Source: Cellvibrionales bacterium (GTDB taxonomy: Bacteria > Pseudomonadota > Gammaproteobacteria > Pseudomonadales > UBA7239). From it: DNA of 64,000 nucleotides. Numbering within the stretch: position 1 is the first letter of the stretch; each line of letters begins with the position of its first letter. This document shows, one piece after another, positions 1 through 8,185 of the stretch. The stretch spans positions 2,046,001 to 2,110,000 of the forward strand of contig JADJPU010000001.1 of assembly GCA_016713115.1 (NCBI GenBank). The letters run 5' to 3'. The notes under the pieces are model-generated. The model had not been told where the DNA came from, made no database searches, and saw nothing but the letters and a program-made list of their open reading frames with translations. The position numbers and the translations under genes were made by a program.

Positions 1-96
1 ATTGTGACTGCGCATGGAGGTCATCTGTCTGTGAGTAATAATGCAAACGGTATGGGCGCAACCTTTACCTTATTATTGACTGCGCAAAACGCATAG
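1..96 (+). CDS. Sensor histidine kinase, C-terminal end (partial)
   Basis: Last 31 codons of a gene that enters from the left edge. The visible tail ends in GMGATFTLLL, the G2-box shape of a HATPase_c domain, so this is most likely the C-terminus of a sensor kinase. The TAG stop lies 12 bp before the next start, so it forms an operon with the FixJ-like regulator that follows and is presumably its partner. The input domain, and therefore the signal, is outside the window. Confidence 0.75.
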   Translation: MVTAHGGHLSVSNNANGMGATFTLLLTAQNA

Positions 97-108
97 GAGA
101 AATGCAAG

Positions 109-738
109 ATGGCAACAATGTCAGTCTTACCTGAAGCTACGGTTTTTGTTGTTGATGATGATGATGCTGTGCGTGAATCGCTGGCGTTTCTGCTGAAATC
201 CGTCGGGCTAAAAGTAGAAAGTTTTCCATCGGCACAGGATTTTTTGAAAAGTTATAACCCTGCACGAGCGGGTTGTTTGGTATTGGATATTCGTATGCCG
301 GGTATGAGCGGCTTGGAATTGCAAGAAAAGCTCAAACAAATGGAATCCATGCTGCCTATTATCTTTATCACTGGTCATGGCGATGTGCCGATGGCAGTGA
401 AAGCAATAAAGGCTGGCGCAGCGGATTTTGTACAAAAGCCGTTTCGCGATCAGGAGTTGATCGACCGCATTCGTGAAGTGTTGGAAGAGGATGCCAGTGC
501 TCGCGTTGAAAAATTACAGAAAGCTGAAATTTTGAAGTGCATTGATTCACTGACGGAGCGTGAGCGTGAAGTGATGGAGCAAGTGGTGGATGGCAAGGCC
601 AATAAAGTGGTCGCTATTGATCTCAATGTTTCACAGCGCACGGTAGAAATTCATCGAGCGAATGTGATGGATAAAATGAAAGCTCGCTCGCTCGCACAAT
701 TGGTGCGCTTGGTGATGAAAGCTAGGGGCGAGCTGTAA
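109..738 (+). CDS. FixJ/LuxR-family two-component response regulator
   Basis: A 209-aa cytoplasmic transcription factor. The N-terminal receiver has the acidic cluster VDDDDA near residues 15-20, the phospho-acceptor Asp60 in LVLDIRMPGMSG, the switch Thr in FITGHGD and the conserved Lys in QKPF. The C-terminal LuxR/GerE helix-turn-helix (about residues 145-205) starts with LTEREREVMEQVVDGKANK. The receiver motif VFVVDDD and the linker are typical of the FixJ/TodT group. It is co-transcribed with the kinase whose tail precedes it. GGAG of the leader lies about 10 bp upstream of the ATG. Its last 17 bp overlap the 3' end of the convergent membrane-protein gene. Target genes cannot be read from the sequence. 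Confidence 0.9.
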   Translation: MATMSVLPEATVFVVDDDDAVRESLAFLLKSVGLKVESFPSAQDFLKSYNPARAGCLVLDIRMPGMSGLELQEKLKQMESMLPIIFITGHGDVPMAVKAIKAGAADFVQKPFRDQELIDRIREVLEEDASARVEKLQKAEILKCIDSLTEREREVMEQVVDGKANKVVAIDLNVSQRTVEIHRANVMDKMKARSLAQLVRLVMKARGEL

Positions 739-2406
739 GACCTTGCGCCAGTGCTTGATTGAAATTAATGCTGAGCGTTGGTGTGTTTTTATTTTTTAGT
801 AGTGCGGTTTTTACGGCGACAGTTTCCTGCGCAGTGATATCAATGCCGAGAGCCATGTTCACGCGCCCCGTTTGATTGAAAACAATGGTATAGCCCGCAT
901 GCGCAGAAAATCGGGCAGGGGAGTAGTTTCTCCCCAGCCGTAGATGTCATAAATAATGTCTGGCGCGCGCAAGCCGCATTCGCGCTCAGCCTGCGGTAAG
1001 CGTTCAAAAAACTTGCGGTAGTTGATGCGCAATCCCTGTTTGTCAAAGCCGTCTTGCGCCATCACGGTGCAGTCGCGCAGCGTGTTATCCACCAAGCCCG
1101 CCATGTCCCAAACACGCAAGCGGTTGCCAAATTCAGTAAATAAATGATAGTTCACCATGCCCATCTGTTTGCTCATCAGTGTGAGCGGTTGTTCTGGTGA
1201 GGGATTGATTTCGCGTATCTGTTGTTGCAAGGCGCGTAGCGCCAGCCAGTCGCGCAAATGCTCGCGGTTGGCTATTTCAAAAAAAGAAGCATGATCACTG
1301 GCAATCTTTTTTGGGGCGGCGTGTTGCCAGGTGGGTGTGCCTAAACTATAGCGATCAATAAAAAATGGCGTGTAGGCAATTAGTAATACCGGTAAGCCAT
1401 AACGGATTAACTGTGCGGTTTTTCCTATTGGAAATGCTGTGTAAATGGCTAGCCATAGTGGAGGAATGAGTGGCACCCAAAAGCGGCCTTCTTTCATCCA
1501 GTCGCCGCCGCTAGTAATAACAAAACTTCCGTAGAGCAATACCCATAAGCTGCATAAAAAAGGCAGTGCATTTTTTTTGCGTTGTTGAAAATGCGTGATG
1601 TAGCTCATGCCTAGCAAGAGCAAAGTCATCGAAACACCAATTATTGATAAGGGATGGCGATATAAACGCAAAAAATATTCCACGCCGCGTTGTAGCTGCG
1701 CGGTATCCGGCGCGCCACTTTTAGCGTAGACGGGGTTGGGAAACCACAGACCAAAATAAATGTAACGCCACAGCGCCAATGCAAGAAATGCAGTGAGAAA
1801 AAATAACAGTGATGGGCGTTGCAGAAATAACGCGGCCATCATAAAAAAAGCGCTGCCAATAACTATCATCTCTGGGCGCACGCTGGCTAGCATGAGGGTT
1901 ATAAGCCAGAACACAGCACTCGTTTTGAGCGTGGGAGTAAGAAGGAATGTGTATGCAGAAAAAATAAATAGCAAGGCAGCACCAGCAGCGAGCGTGCTTT
2001 CCATACCGGACCACGCCCAGTAAGCAAAGTAGGGCGTGAGTGCGGTGAGCAGGGCGGGTAGCCATGGCTGTGCGGCACCAGCGCGTCGTGACAAAAAATA
2101 AACCAGTGCAATAACGCTCAGTGCACTCAATAGATTGATGAGATAGCCACTGTTTACGATGGAAAGCGGTGTGAGTAGCGAGAGTAGTGCCGTTAAAACA
2201 ATCGCCAACAAGCTGCTCGATTGCTCCAGTCGTTCGCCGTTGTAATTGAGCAGTTGTCCCTCCGCTAACAGCGTGTGCGCTTGCCAGAAGGTGATATGAG
2301 AGTCGTCATGCCCTGTCGAACCACAGAGGATGCCGTAAATCCACAACGGCATTGTGCAGAGAACAATCGCGGTCAGTGGGTGTGTGAGGTGGATTCCAAG
2401 GCGCAC
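722..2406 (-). CDS. GT-C-fold membrane glycosyltransferase-like protein, frameshifted near its 3' end
   Basis: Polytopic inner-membrane protein with about ten hydrophobic segments. The N-terminal loop (HDDSHITFWQAHTLLAEGQ, then LNYNGERLEQSSSLL) resembles the acidic loop and following motif of polyprenyl-phosphate-sugar-dependent GT-C enzymes of the mycobacterial AftB/LphB type; that family and its chemistry are known, the substrate here is not. The uninterrupted frame stops at 859, but an adjacent frame continues naturally (AHAGYTIVFNQTGRVNM...) to a stop at 722. A single missing base in the A4 run at 907-910 would join the two and give about 561 aa. The extended 3' end overlaps the convergent response-regulator gene by 17 bp. 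Confidence 0.65.
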
Positions 2407-2531
2407 GGCGAGTCGTTTTTTCCCTATAATGTGTCCCGCATTTTGGGTGATACCTGTCGCCAGCTCAACTCAACTCAAAAGGTTCTGTCGGCTCGCTATC
2501 CTCGTCCACTCACCACACTGGAGTTCCTATC

Positions 2532-3515
2532 GTGAAACAGCCTGTTCGTGTCACCGTGACCGGCGCCGCCGGCCAGATCAGCTATTCCCTGTTGTTCCGC
2601 ATCGCTTCTGGTTCCATGCTCGGCCCAGATCAGCCCGTTATTTTGCAAATGCTGGAAATCACACCGGCGCTGGAAGCGCTGAAAGGTGTGGCGATGGAAT
2701 TGGATGACTGCGCATTCCCGCTGCTGGCAGGCATGGTCTGCACCGATGACCCAATGGTGGCCTTCAAAGACACAGATTACGCACTGCTGGTTGGCGCGCG
2801 CCCTCGTGGCCCTGGTATGGAACGCAAAGATTTGTTGGAAGCCAACGCGGCCATTTTCTCCGTGCAAGGCAAAGCGATTGATGCGGTTGCCAAAAAATCG
2901 ATCAAGGTATTGGTGGTAGGCAACCCTGCCAACACTAACTCGCTGATTGCACAGCGCAACGCACCGTCCATCAATCCGCGCCAATTCACCGCCATGACGC
3001 GCTTGGATCACAACCGCGCCATGGCACAGCTCGCTGGCAAAACCGGCAAGACCGTCAACGATGTGAAGAAAATCACTATCTGGGGCAACCACAGTGCTAC
3101 GCAATATCCAGACATCTCCAACGCGTTGGTGGATGGCAAAGCAGCGGAAGGTTTGGTAGATCGCGCTTGGTACGAAAACGATTACATTCCTACTGTGCAA
3201 CAGCGCGGCGCGGCCATCATCAAAGCACGCGGTGCTTCTTCTGCGGCATCAGCAGCCAATGCGGCGGCTGATCACATGCGCACTTGGGCTCTGGGTACAG
3301 CGGAAGGCGATTGGGTATCTATGGGTGTGTACTCTGACGGTTCTTACGGCATTGAAAAAGGCTTGATCTACTCTTTCCCTTGCGTGTGCAAAAACGGCGA
3401 TTGGGAAATTGTACAAGGGCTGGAAATTTCTGATTTCTCGCGCGCCAAAATGAAAGCGACTGAGCAGGAACTCTGCGAAGAGCGCGATGGCGTTAAACAC
3501 TTGCTCCCTAACTGA
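2532..3515 (+). CDS. mdh: NAD-dependent malate dehydrogenase
   Basis: Cytoplasmic TCA-cycle enzyme interconverting malate and oxaloacetate; 327 aa, normal length for the LDH-like type 2 MDH found in many proteobacteria. The N-terminal Rossmann motif reads VTVTGAAGQISYSLLFRIA. Substrate-binding arginines are in the loop GARPRGPGMERKD, and the catalytic pair is the Asp in MTRLDHNRA and the His in IWGNHSATQYPD. The C-terminal half (YGIEKGLIYSFP) is intact. A perfect TATAAT lies at 2425-2430 about 100 bp upstream, without an obvious -35. The small membrane peptide gene follows after 15 bp. Confidence 0.97.
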   Translation: MKQPVRVTVTGAAGQISYSLLFRIASGSMLGPDQPVILQMLEITPALEALKGVAMELDDCAFPLLAGMVCTDDPMVAFKDTDYALLVGARPRGPGMERKDLLEANAAIFSVQGKAIDAVAKKSIKVLVVGNPANTNSLIAQRNAPSINPRQFTAMTRLDHNRAMAQLAGKTGKTVNDVKKITIWGNHSATQYPDISNALVDGKAAEGLVDRAWYENDYIPTVQQRGAAIIKARGASSAASAANAAADHMRTWALGTAEGDWVSMGVYSDGSYGIEKGLIYSFPCVCKNGDWEIVQGLEISDFSRAKMKATEQELCEERDGVKHLLPN

Positions 3516-3530
3516 TCCGAGGGTTTTTCC

Positions 3531-3659
3531 ATGGCTCAACATGAAAATAAAAACTGTGGTGGATGTGAAGCAGATGGCTGCGCAGATGCTTTTGCTGCCA
3601 TCTCTCTCATTGCTCTGTTCGTTAGTGTGATGGTCTACTGGCTGCACAATATGGTGTAA
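3531..3659 (+). CDS. 42-aa small single-pass membrane protein downstream of mdh
   Basis: Short gene, 15 bp after the mdh stop and preceded by GAGGG about 8 bp before its ATG. The peptide begins with a hydrophilic Cys-rich head (HENKNCGGCEADGCAD, three Cys) followed by one hydrophobic helix (AFAAISLIALFVSVMVYWL), so it should sit in the inner membrane with the Cys-rich end outside or at the surface. The CGGC...C arrangement could bind a metal or form a disulfide; this is inference. It ends just before a strong terminator, which supports an mdh-peptide transcription unit. I do not recognise a named family. Confidence 0.6.
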   Translation: MAQHENKNCGGCEADGCADAFAAISLIALFVSVMVYWLHNMV

Positions 3660-3683
3660 GCCGTACGAATGATCGTTACGAAG

Positions 3684-3709
3684 AAACGCAGCTCCGGCTG
3701 CGTTTTTTT
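3684..3709 (+). terminator. Rho-independent terminator after mdh and the small membrane gene
   Basis: Perfect 7-bp stem ACGCAGC/GCTGCGT with a TCCG loop, followed by seven T and preceded by AAA, 25 bp past the small gene's stop. The T run touches the stop of the convergent ABC ATPase gene, so it may also act on that transcript. Confidence 0.85.
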
Positions 3710-4487
3710 ATGCCTGAAGAACGAGGGCGTCGTTTAATAATGGACTGCTGCGCACCAATTTTTTCGTATAAGGATGTTGTGGATTTTCCAGCACCTCAAC
3801 GACTTTTCCCTGTTCAACAATTTTCCCTGCTTGCATCACCGCGATGCGATCACAAAACTGCCGCATGGTAGCGAGATCGTGGCTGATAAATAGCAGCGTC
3901 AATCCCAATTCTCTGCGCAAGTTGGAAAGCAGTTCAAGAATTTGCGCTTGCGTAGTCACATCCAACGCAGACACTGGTTCATCACAAATCAATAATTGCG
4001 GTTTGCTGATAAGTGCGCGCGCAATGCCAATACGCTGCAACTGCCCGCCAGAAAAACTGTGCGGATAGCGTTGCAAATCATTCACACGCAAACCGATACG
4101 CTCCATCCAATGTTCCGCTTCTGCGCGTTGTTCATCCGCTGTGCCTATCTTGTTCAAACGCAAAGGTTCCAGCAGTGTGTCGGCAATGGTCATGCGTGGA
4201 TTGATGGAGGAGAGTGGGTCTTGAAACACCATCTGTATATGCTGCGCTTGCTGGCGAAAATTCTGCGCTGCGCGTTGCACCGATAACGGGGTGCCATTGC
4301 ACAGAATCTCGCCGCTGCCATAAGCGTGCAAACCGGCAATACACAGTGCGAGCGTGGATTTGCCAGAGCCGGATTCTCCCGCCAAACCCAGCACTTCCCC
4401 CTTGGTTACTGACAGGTTGATGTCTTGCAGCACGGGTGTCTTGCCGAAGTGTTTGTGGAGTTGGGTGATGCGCAGCAGGTCAGTCAT
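3708..4487 (-). CDS. Peptide ABC importer ATPase, OppF/DppF type
   Basis: A 259-aa cytoplasmic ATPase that energises peptide uptake with its partner ATPase and two permeases. It shows Walker A GESGSGKST (residues about 37-45), Q-loop VFQDPLSSINPRMT (the SINP form typical of the Opp/Dpp class), signature SFSGGQLQRIGIARAL, Walker B LLICDEPVSALD and H-loop FISHDLA. The C-terminus has the family's HPYTKKLVRSSP segment before the usual Cys-rich iron-sulfur tail, which is absent. It is the last gene of the minus-strand importer operon but is separated from the other ATPase gene by the opposite-strand vapBC pair, so it may now be transcribed poorly or from its own promoter. Confidence 0.9.
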   Translation of the reverse strand: MTDLLRITQLHKHFGKTPVLQDINLSVTKGEVLGLAGESGSGKSTLALCIAGLHAYGSGEILCNGTPLSVQRAAQNFRQQAQHIQMVFQDPLSSINPRMTIADTLLEPLRLNKIGTADEQRAEAEHWMERIGLRVNDLQRYPHSFSGGQLQRIGIARALISKPQLLICDEPVSALDVTTQAQILELLSNLRRELGLTLLFISHDLATMRQFCDRIAVMQAGKIVEQGKVVEVLENPQHPYTKKLVRSSPLLNDALVLQA

Positions 4488-4520
4488 GGGAAGTTATTAT
4501 GGTGTGAGATGGGAGATTGC

Positions 4521-4539
4521 ACATATAATCCCACATATA
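4521..4539 (+). promoter_or_regulatory. Candidate vapBC promoter and operator
   Basis: TATAAT at 4524-4529 sits 29 bp before vapB. It lies inside a direct repeat ACATATA (4521-4527 and 4533-4539, 12-bp period). Repeats overlapping the -10 are the usual target of a ribbon-helix-helix antitoxin, so autoregulation is likely; the -35 is weak. Confidence 0.45.
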
Positions 4540-4557
4540 TTTTTTGAGGGTGGCAAT

Positions 4558-4788
4558 ATGGGACAAGTGACAATCTACCTCGAAGATGCGTTGGAAACCA
4601 AGATGGCGGCGGATGCCAAAGCGCGCAACCTGTCCAAAAGTAAGTGGGTGGCGGCCATCATCCGTGAAAAATTGAGCAACGAATGGCCGCATGAAGTGCG
4701 CGAAACAGCGGGAAGCTGGAAAGATTTTCCCTCGCAGGAGGAAATACGCGATAACGCGGCACAAGATAGCCAAAGGGAAGGCTTGTGA
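4558..4788 (+). CDS. vapB: VapB-type ribbon-helix-helix antitoxin
   Basis: A 76-aa protein. Its N-terminus, QVTIYLEDALETKMAADAKA, then RNLSKSKWVAAIIREKL, has the strand-helix-helix pattern of the RHH/CopG DNA-binding fold. The acidic C-terminal tail (SWKDFPSQEEIRDNAAQD) is the type that wraps the toxin and blocks its active site. The ATG at 4558 was chosen over an upstream in-frame ATG because the fold begins exactly there and GAGGG lies 8 bp before it. Its stop overlaps the toxin start (TGATG). It is likely both antidote to the PIN toxin and repressor of its own promoter. Confidence 0.85.
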   Translation: MGQVTIYLEDALETKMAADAKARNLSKSKWVAAIIREKLSNEWPHEVRETAGSWKDFPSQEEIRDNAAQDSQREGL

Positions 4789-5180
4789 TGTGGGTGCTGG
4801 ACACAAACACCCTGATTTACTTCTTCAAAGGCATGGGGCGCGTGCCAGAGAAACTGCTCGGCACTGCACCGAGCGATATCGCTATTCCCGCTATCGTGCT
4901 GTACGAGTTGGAAGTGGGCATTGCCAAATCCAGCGCGCCGCACAAACGCCGCCAGCAGCTCAACGCGCTCACAGCAGCCGCGCAAGTGTTGCCCTTTGGG
5001 TTGTCTGAAGCAGAGGCGGCGGCAGTTATTCGTACGCGTCTCGAAAAAAACGGCCAGCCCATCGGTGCTTACGATGTTTTGATTGCTGCCACTGCAATGG
5101 CGAAAAAGGCAACATTGGTCACGCACAATACGCGCGAGTTTGAGCGGATCAAAGGTTTAGTACTTGAGGATTGGTTTTAG
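4788..5180 (+). CDS. vapC: VapC-type PIN-domain ribonuclease toxin
   Basis: A 130-aa PIN nuclease. The acidic metal-binding set is visible: Asp in LDTNTLIYF at the N-terminus, Glu in IVLYELEVGIAKS, Asp in IGAYDVLIAATAMA, and THNTREF near the end. PIN toxins of this family cleave tRNA or rRNA when the antitoxin decays. The start used is ATG 4788, overlapping the antitoxin stop by one base; a GTG one codon upstream is also open. The pair lies in reverse orientation between two ATPase genes of the peptide importer, which suggests a later insertion. All catalytic acids look intact, so the module is probably functional. Confidence 0.92.
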   Translation: MWVLDTNTLIYFFKGMGRVPEKLLGTAPSDIAIPAIVLYELEVGIAKSSAPHKRRQQLNALTAAAQVLPFGLSEAEAAAVIRTRLEKNGQPIGAYDVLIAATAMAKKATLVTHNTREFERIKGLVLEDWF

Positions 5181-5189
5181 TGGAGCCGA

Positions 5190-5945
5190 TTAGCTAATGC
5201 TGTATTTTGTTAGTGCGACTGGCAATGCAGCCAACAAAGTTTTTGTATAAACATGCTGCGGCTGCGTTAAAACTGTGCGTGTGATGCCGGTTTCGACAAT
5301 CTCACCGCGATACATCACCGCCACGCGCTCAGCTTGTTGCGCCACTAATGCCAAATCATGCGTGATAAATAAAATACCGAGATTTTTTTCGCGGCGCAGT
5401 TCAGCAAGCAGTTGCATCACTTCGGCTTGGGTGGAAACATCCAGCGCGGTAGTAGGTTCATCGGCAATCAAGAGTTGCGGTTTGCAAGCCAGTGCCATGG
5501 CAATGGCGGCGCGCTGCAACATGCCGCCAGAAAACTCGTGTGCATAACGCTGCATTTTTTGTGCGGCATCGCGTATCTGCATTCTTTCTAAAAGTTGTAT
5601 GGCTTCGGCTTCGGCAGCTTTTTTACTGTAACCGTGCAGTACGCGCAGTGGCTCGGCAATTTGGTAACCAATGGTTAAAACGGGATTAAAAGTCGCCATC
5701 GGATTTTGAAAAATCATGGCAATTTTTTTTCGCTCAAAGTGCAGGGTTTTCCCAGATACCGATGCATTGTTCGGTAACAGCCCCATAATGACTTGCGCGG
5801 TGATGCTTTTGCCGCTGCCAGATTCTCCCACCAGCGCCAGCATTTCGCCTTGTTGCAACTGCAGGCTCACTTTGCGCACCGGATGCACCATGCCTTTCGC
5901 AGTGGGAATGCTCACCTGCAAGTTTTCAATGTGCAGCAAGCTCAT
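5190..5945 (-). CDS. Peptide ABC importer ATPase, OppD/DppD type
   Basis: A 251-aa ATPase with Walker A GESGSGKSI (residues about 40-48), Q-loop IFQNPMATFNPV, signature EFSGGMLQRAAIAMALA, Walker B LLIADEPTTALD and H-loop FITHDLALV. The ATAFNP-like Q-loop and the HVYTKTLL tail place it in the OppD/DppD branch, though it is shorter than the usual 320-330 aa and lacks the Cys-rich C-terminal extension. Its start overlaps the permease stop (ATGA), so the two are translationally coupled. With the OppF-like subunit it would form the heterodimeric motor. Confidence 0.9.
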   Translation of the reverse strand: MSLLHIENLQVSIPTAKGMVHPVRKVSLQLQQGEMLALVGESGSGKSITAQVIMGLLPNNASVSGKTLHFERKKIAMIFQNPMATFNPVLTIGYQIAEPLRVLHGYSKKAAEAEAIQLLERMQIRDAAQKMQRYAHEFSGGMLQRAAIAMALACKPQLLIADEPTTALDVSTQAEVMQLLAELRREKNLGILFITHDLALVAQQAERVAVMYRGEIVETGITRTVLTQPQHVYTKTLLAALPVALTKYSIS

Positions 5946-7247
5946 GTGCGCGACTCCCGTACTTGCACATCCAGTGCATCGCGCAGTGCATCGCCCACCA
6001 AGTTAAACGCTAAAACTGTGACGCTGATAAAAAAAGCCGGAAATAATAATTCGTGCGGATGAGTGAGCAGGGTGGATAAACCGTCATTGCACATTGCCCC
6101 CCACGAAGTAGCGGGTGGTGTAACACCTAAACCGATAAACGATAAAAAACGCTTCGGTAAAAATAGCAGAGGGAATAGCAAAGCTGAGCGTGACCAAAAT
6201 GCTAGGCAGCACATTGGGCAGCATGTGTTTGCACACAATATAAAAACCGGACGCGCCTTGTAAGCGCGCGGCATCCACATAGGCCATTTTTCGCAGTTGC
6301 AACACCTGGGTGCGCACCAAGCGCGCGGTATTTGGCCAACTCAATAACAGCAGTGCGACAATTAAGGCCGTGATGCCGCTGTCGCCAGGGCCGATACCAA
6401 AGGCAATGCGCAACAAAATCACAAACAATAAAAATGGCAGCGCGATCATAAAATCAGCAAAGGCCATCATCAGCGTATCGGTGCGCCCGCCGCGATAACC
6501 GGCTATAGCGCCGTACAGCGCGCCGAACAACACATAGAGCAGTGGCGCGGTGAAGCCGATAAATAGTGAGGTGCGACCGCCTTCCATCAAACGCGCCAAC
6601 ATATCGCGACCTAATTTATCGGTACCGAAAGGATGCGCGGGCAGTAATAATCTTTCTGGTGTGGGTTCATTTTTTGATAACAAACCCGATTGCTGTAATT
6701 GCGCGAGCGGCGTGGCGTGCGCGACATCCACTGCAATCGTTTGATAATGACTTTTATCGCTCAAGGTTTGCAGTGAATAGTAGTAACGACGATTTTCTAG
6801 CAGAAGCGTATCGTCATAGTGCAAAACAGTATCAGCAGCAGTTGCGGTGATATCCGCTAACGGCAAGCCGAGATCTTTCATGCCAGACGGCGGCAAAATA
6901 TGGCGGTATAACCGATAGTTTTTTATGTCATGCACAGGCCAAGCCAGTGAAACTTTTTCTGTACTCGCACCGGATAAACTTTGAAATTGCGTGACGGGGC
7001 TGTTGGATGGTGGATGTAATGCGTTTTGTGTGTCGATCACGGTAGTGAGTACGCCACGATTAGGTGCTTGCGAGATTTGCGTTAAATCAATCGCATTGGC
7101 ATCTACTCGCCATACCAATTTTCCCAGTGTGCAAAATAAAAAAATCAGCAGTAAAAACGAAAAACCAATCATCGCCGCAGGGTTGTGCATAACATCGCGC
7201 TGCACATCGCGCCACAAACTGCTGTGTGTGTTCGCTGTATCACTCAT
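5942..7247 (-). CDS. Peptide ABC importer permease, OppC/DppC type, with large inserted domain; one-base frameshift
   Basis: Inner-membrane subunit. The N-terminal helix (residues about 24-46), the GTDKLGRDMLARLMEGGR segment and the EAA-loop region are typical of OppC/DppC. Between helix 1 and GTDKLGRD lie about 140 extra residues (about 60-200) including a fibronectin-III-like stretch (VSLAWPVHDIKNYRLYR... ENRRYYYSLQTL), presumably periplasmic. The reading frame breaks in an A6 run at 6144-6149: with five A the sequence continues as EAFLSFIGLGVTPPATSWGA to the stop at 5942, a good family match. The corrected protein is about 434 aa against about 300 for typical members. Start overlaps the upstream permease stop (ATGA). 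Confidence 0.8.
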
Positions 7248-8185
7248 GCGCGCGCATCCTGTAGGCGAATGCGTGGGTCGAGTAGCGCGGTGAATAAATC
7301 CACCACCAAAACCATCAGCACTAAAAAACTGCCGTAAAAAACGGTGGTGCCCATAATCACGGTGTAATCGAGTTGTTGCACGGCTTGCACAAAATAGCGA
7401 CCGAGGCCGGGGATGGCGAATACGGTTTCCACCACAAAACCGCCGGTGGTAATCGCAGCAATCGCTGGCCCTAACAAAGCCAAAACGGGCAGCATGGCGT
7501 TGCGCAAACTGTGTATCCAAAAAATTCGCGTGGCTGATAATTGTTTAGCGCGCGCGGTGCGAATGTAAGCGGCGTTTTTCACATCCAGCAAGGATGAACG
7601 CATCAAACGCGCCATGTAAGCCATCGTGCCCAGCCCCAATACCCAAGCGGGCAACAACATTTGTGCGATGGATCCCCAACCGGCGAGCGGCAACTGTGTG
7701 CCTAGTGATTGATTGAGCCGCAACACAGCCACTTGCGCGAGTGCGGCAAACACAAAACTCGGTACGGAAATACCGGCCACTACCGCGCCCATCAACACAT
7801 AATCGGGCCAGCGTCGGTGAAAGCGCGCAGCGAGTGCGCCCCACAGCACTGCACCAGCCAGAGCAAATAACAAGGCCAAACAACCGAGTGCAGCAGAGAT
7901 AGGAAAATGCTCACGGATGATGTCATTCACGGAGCGATTTTGTTGCGTAAAAGAAATGCCAAAATCGCCGTGCAGCATATTGTTAAAAAATAAAAGGTAT
8001 TGCTGCGCCAGTGGTTTGTTGAGTCCGTATTTTTCCAACAGTGCAGCGCGAATTTCGGTGGGGATCGCTTTTTCATCCGCTAGAGGATCGCCCGGCACCA
8101 TGTGCATGGCAAAAAAAGTGGCAGTGGCGATAAACCATATTGTGAGTAAACCGGTGGCGATGCGTTTTAGCGTGTAGTGCAGCAT
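7244..8185 (-). CDS. Peptide ABC importer permease, OppB/DppB type
   Basis: A 313-aa inner-membrane permease. The N-terminus MLHYTLKRIATGLLTIWFIATA followed by MVPGDPL is the family hallmark. GLNKPLAQQY, the EAA loop around YIRTARAKQLS and the C-terminal GRYFVQAVQQLDYTVIMG are all present, with six hydrophobic helices. The start at 8185 was chosen because the family begins there and the codon overlaps the binding-protein stop (TGATG). It pairs with the OppC-like subunit to form the channel. Confidence 0.93.
   Translation of the reverse strand: MLHYTLKRIATGLLTIWFIATATFFAMHMVPGDPLADEKAIPTEIRAALLEKYGLNKPLAQQYLLFFNNMLHGDFGISFTQQNRSVNDIIREHFPISAALGCLALLFALAGAVLWGALAARFHRRWPDYVLMGAVVAGISVPSFVFAALAQVAVLRLNQSLGTQLPLAGWGSIAQMLLPAWVLGLGTMAYMARLMRSSLLDVKNAAYIRTARAKQLSATRIFWIHSLRNAMLPVLALLGPAIAAITTGGFVVETVFAIPGLGRYFVQAVQQLDYTVIMGTTVFYGSFLVLMVLVVDLFTALLDPRIRLQDARA

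Noticed and set aside
4354..4557. Longer N-terminus for the vapB antitoxin
   Set aside because: The upstream in-frame part is antisense to the ABC ATPase gene and lies before the TATAAT; the RHH fold starts at 4558.
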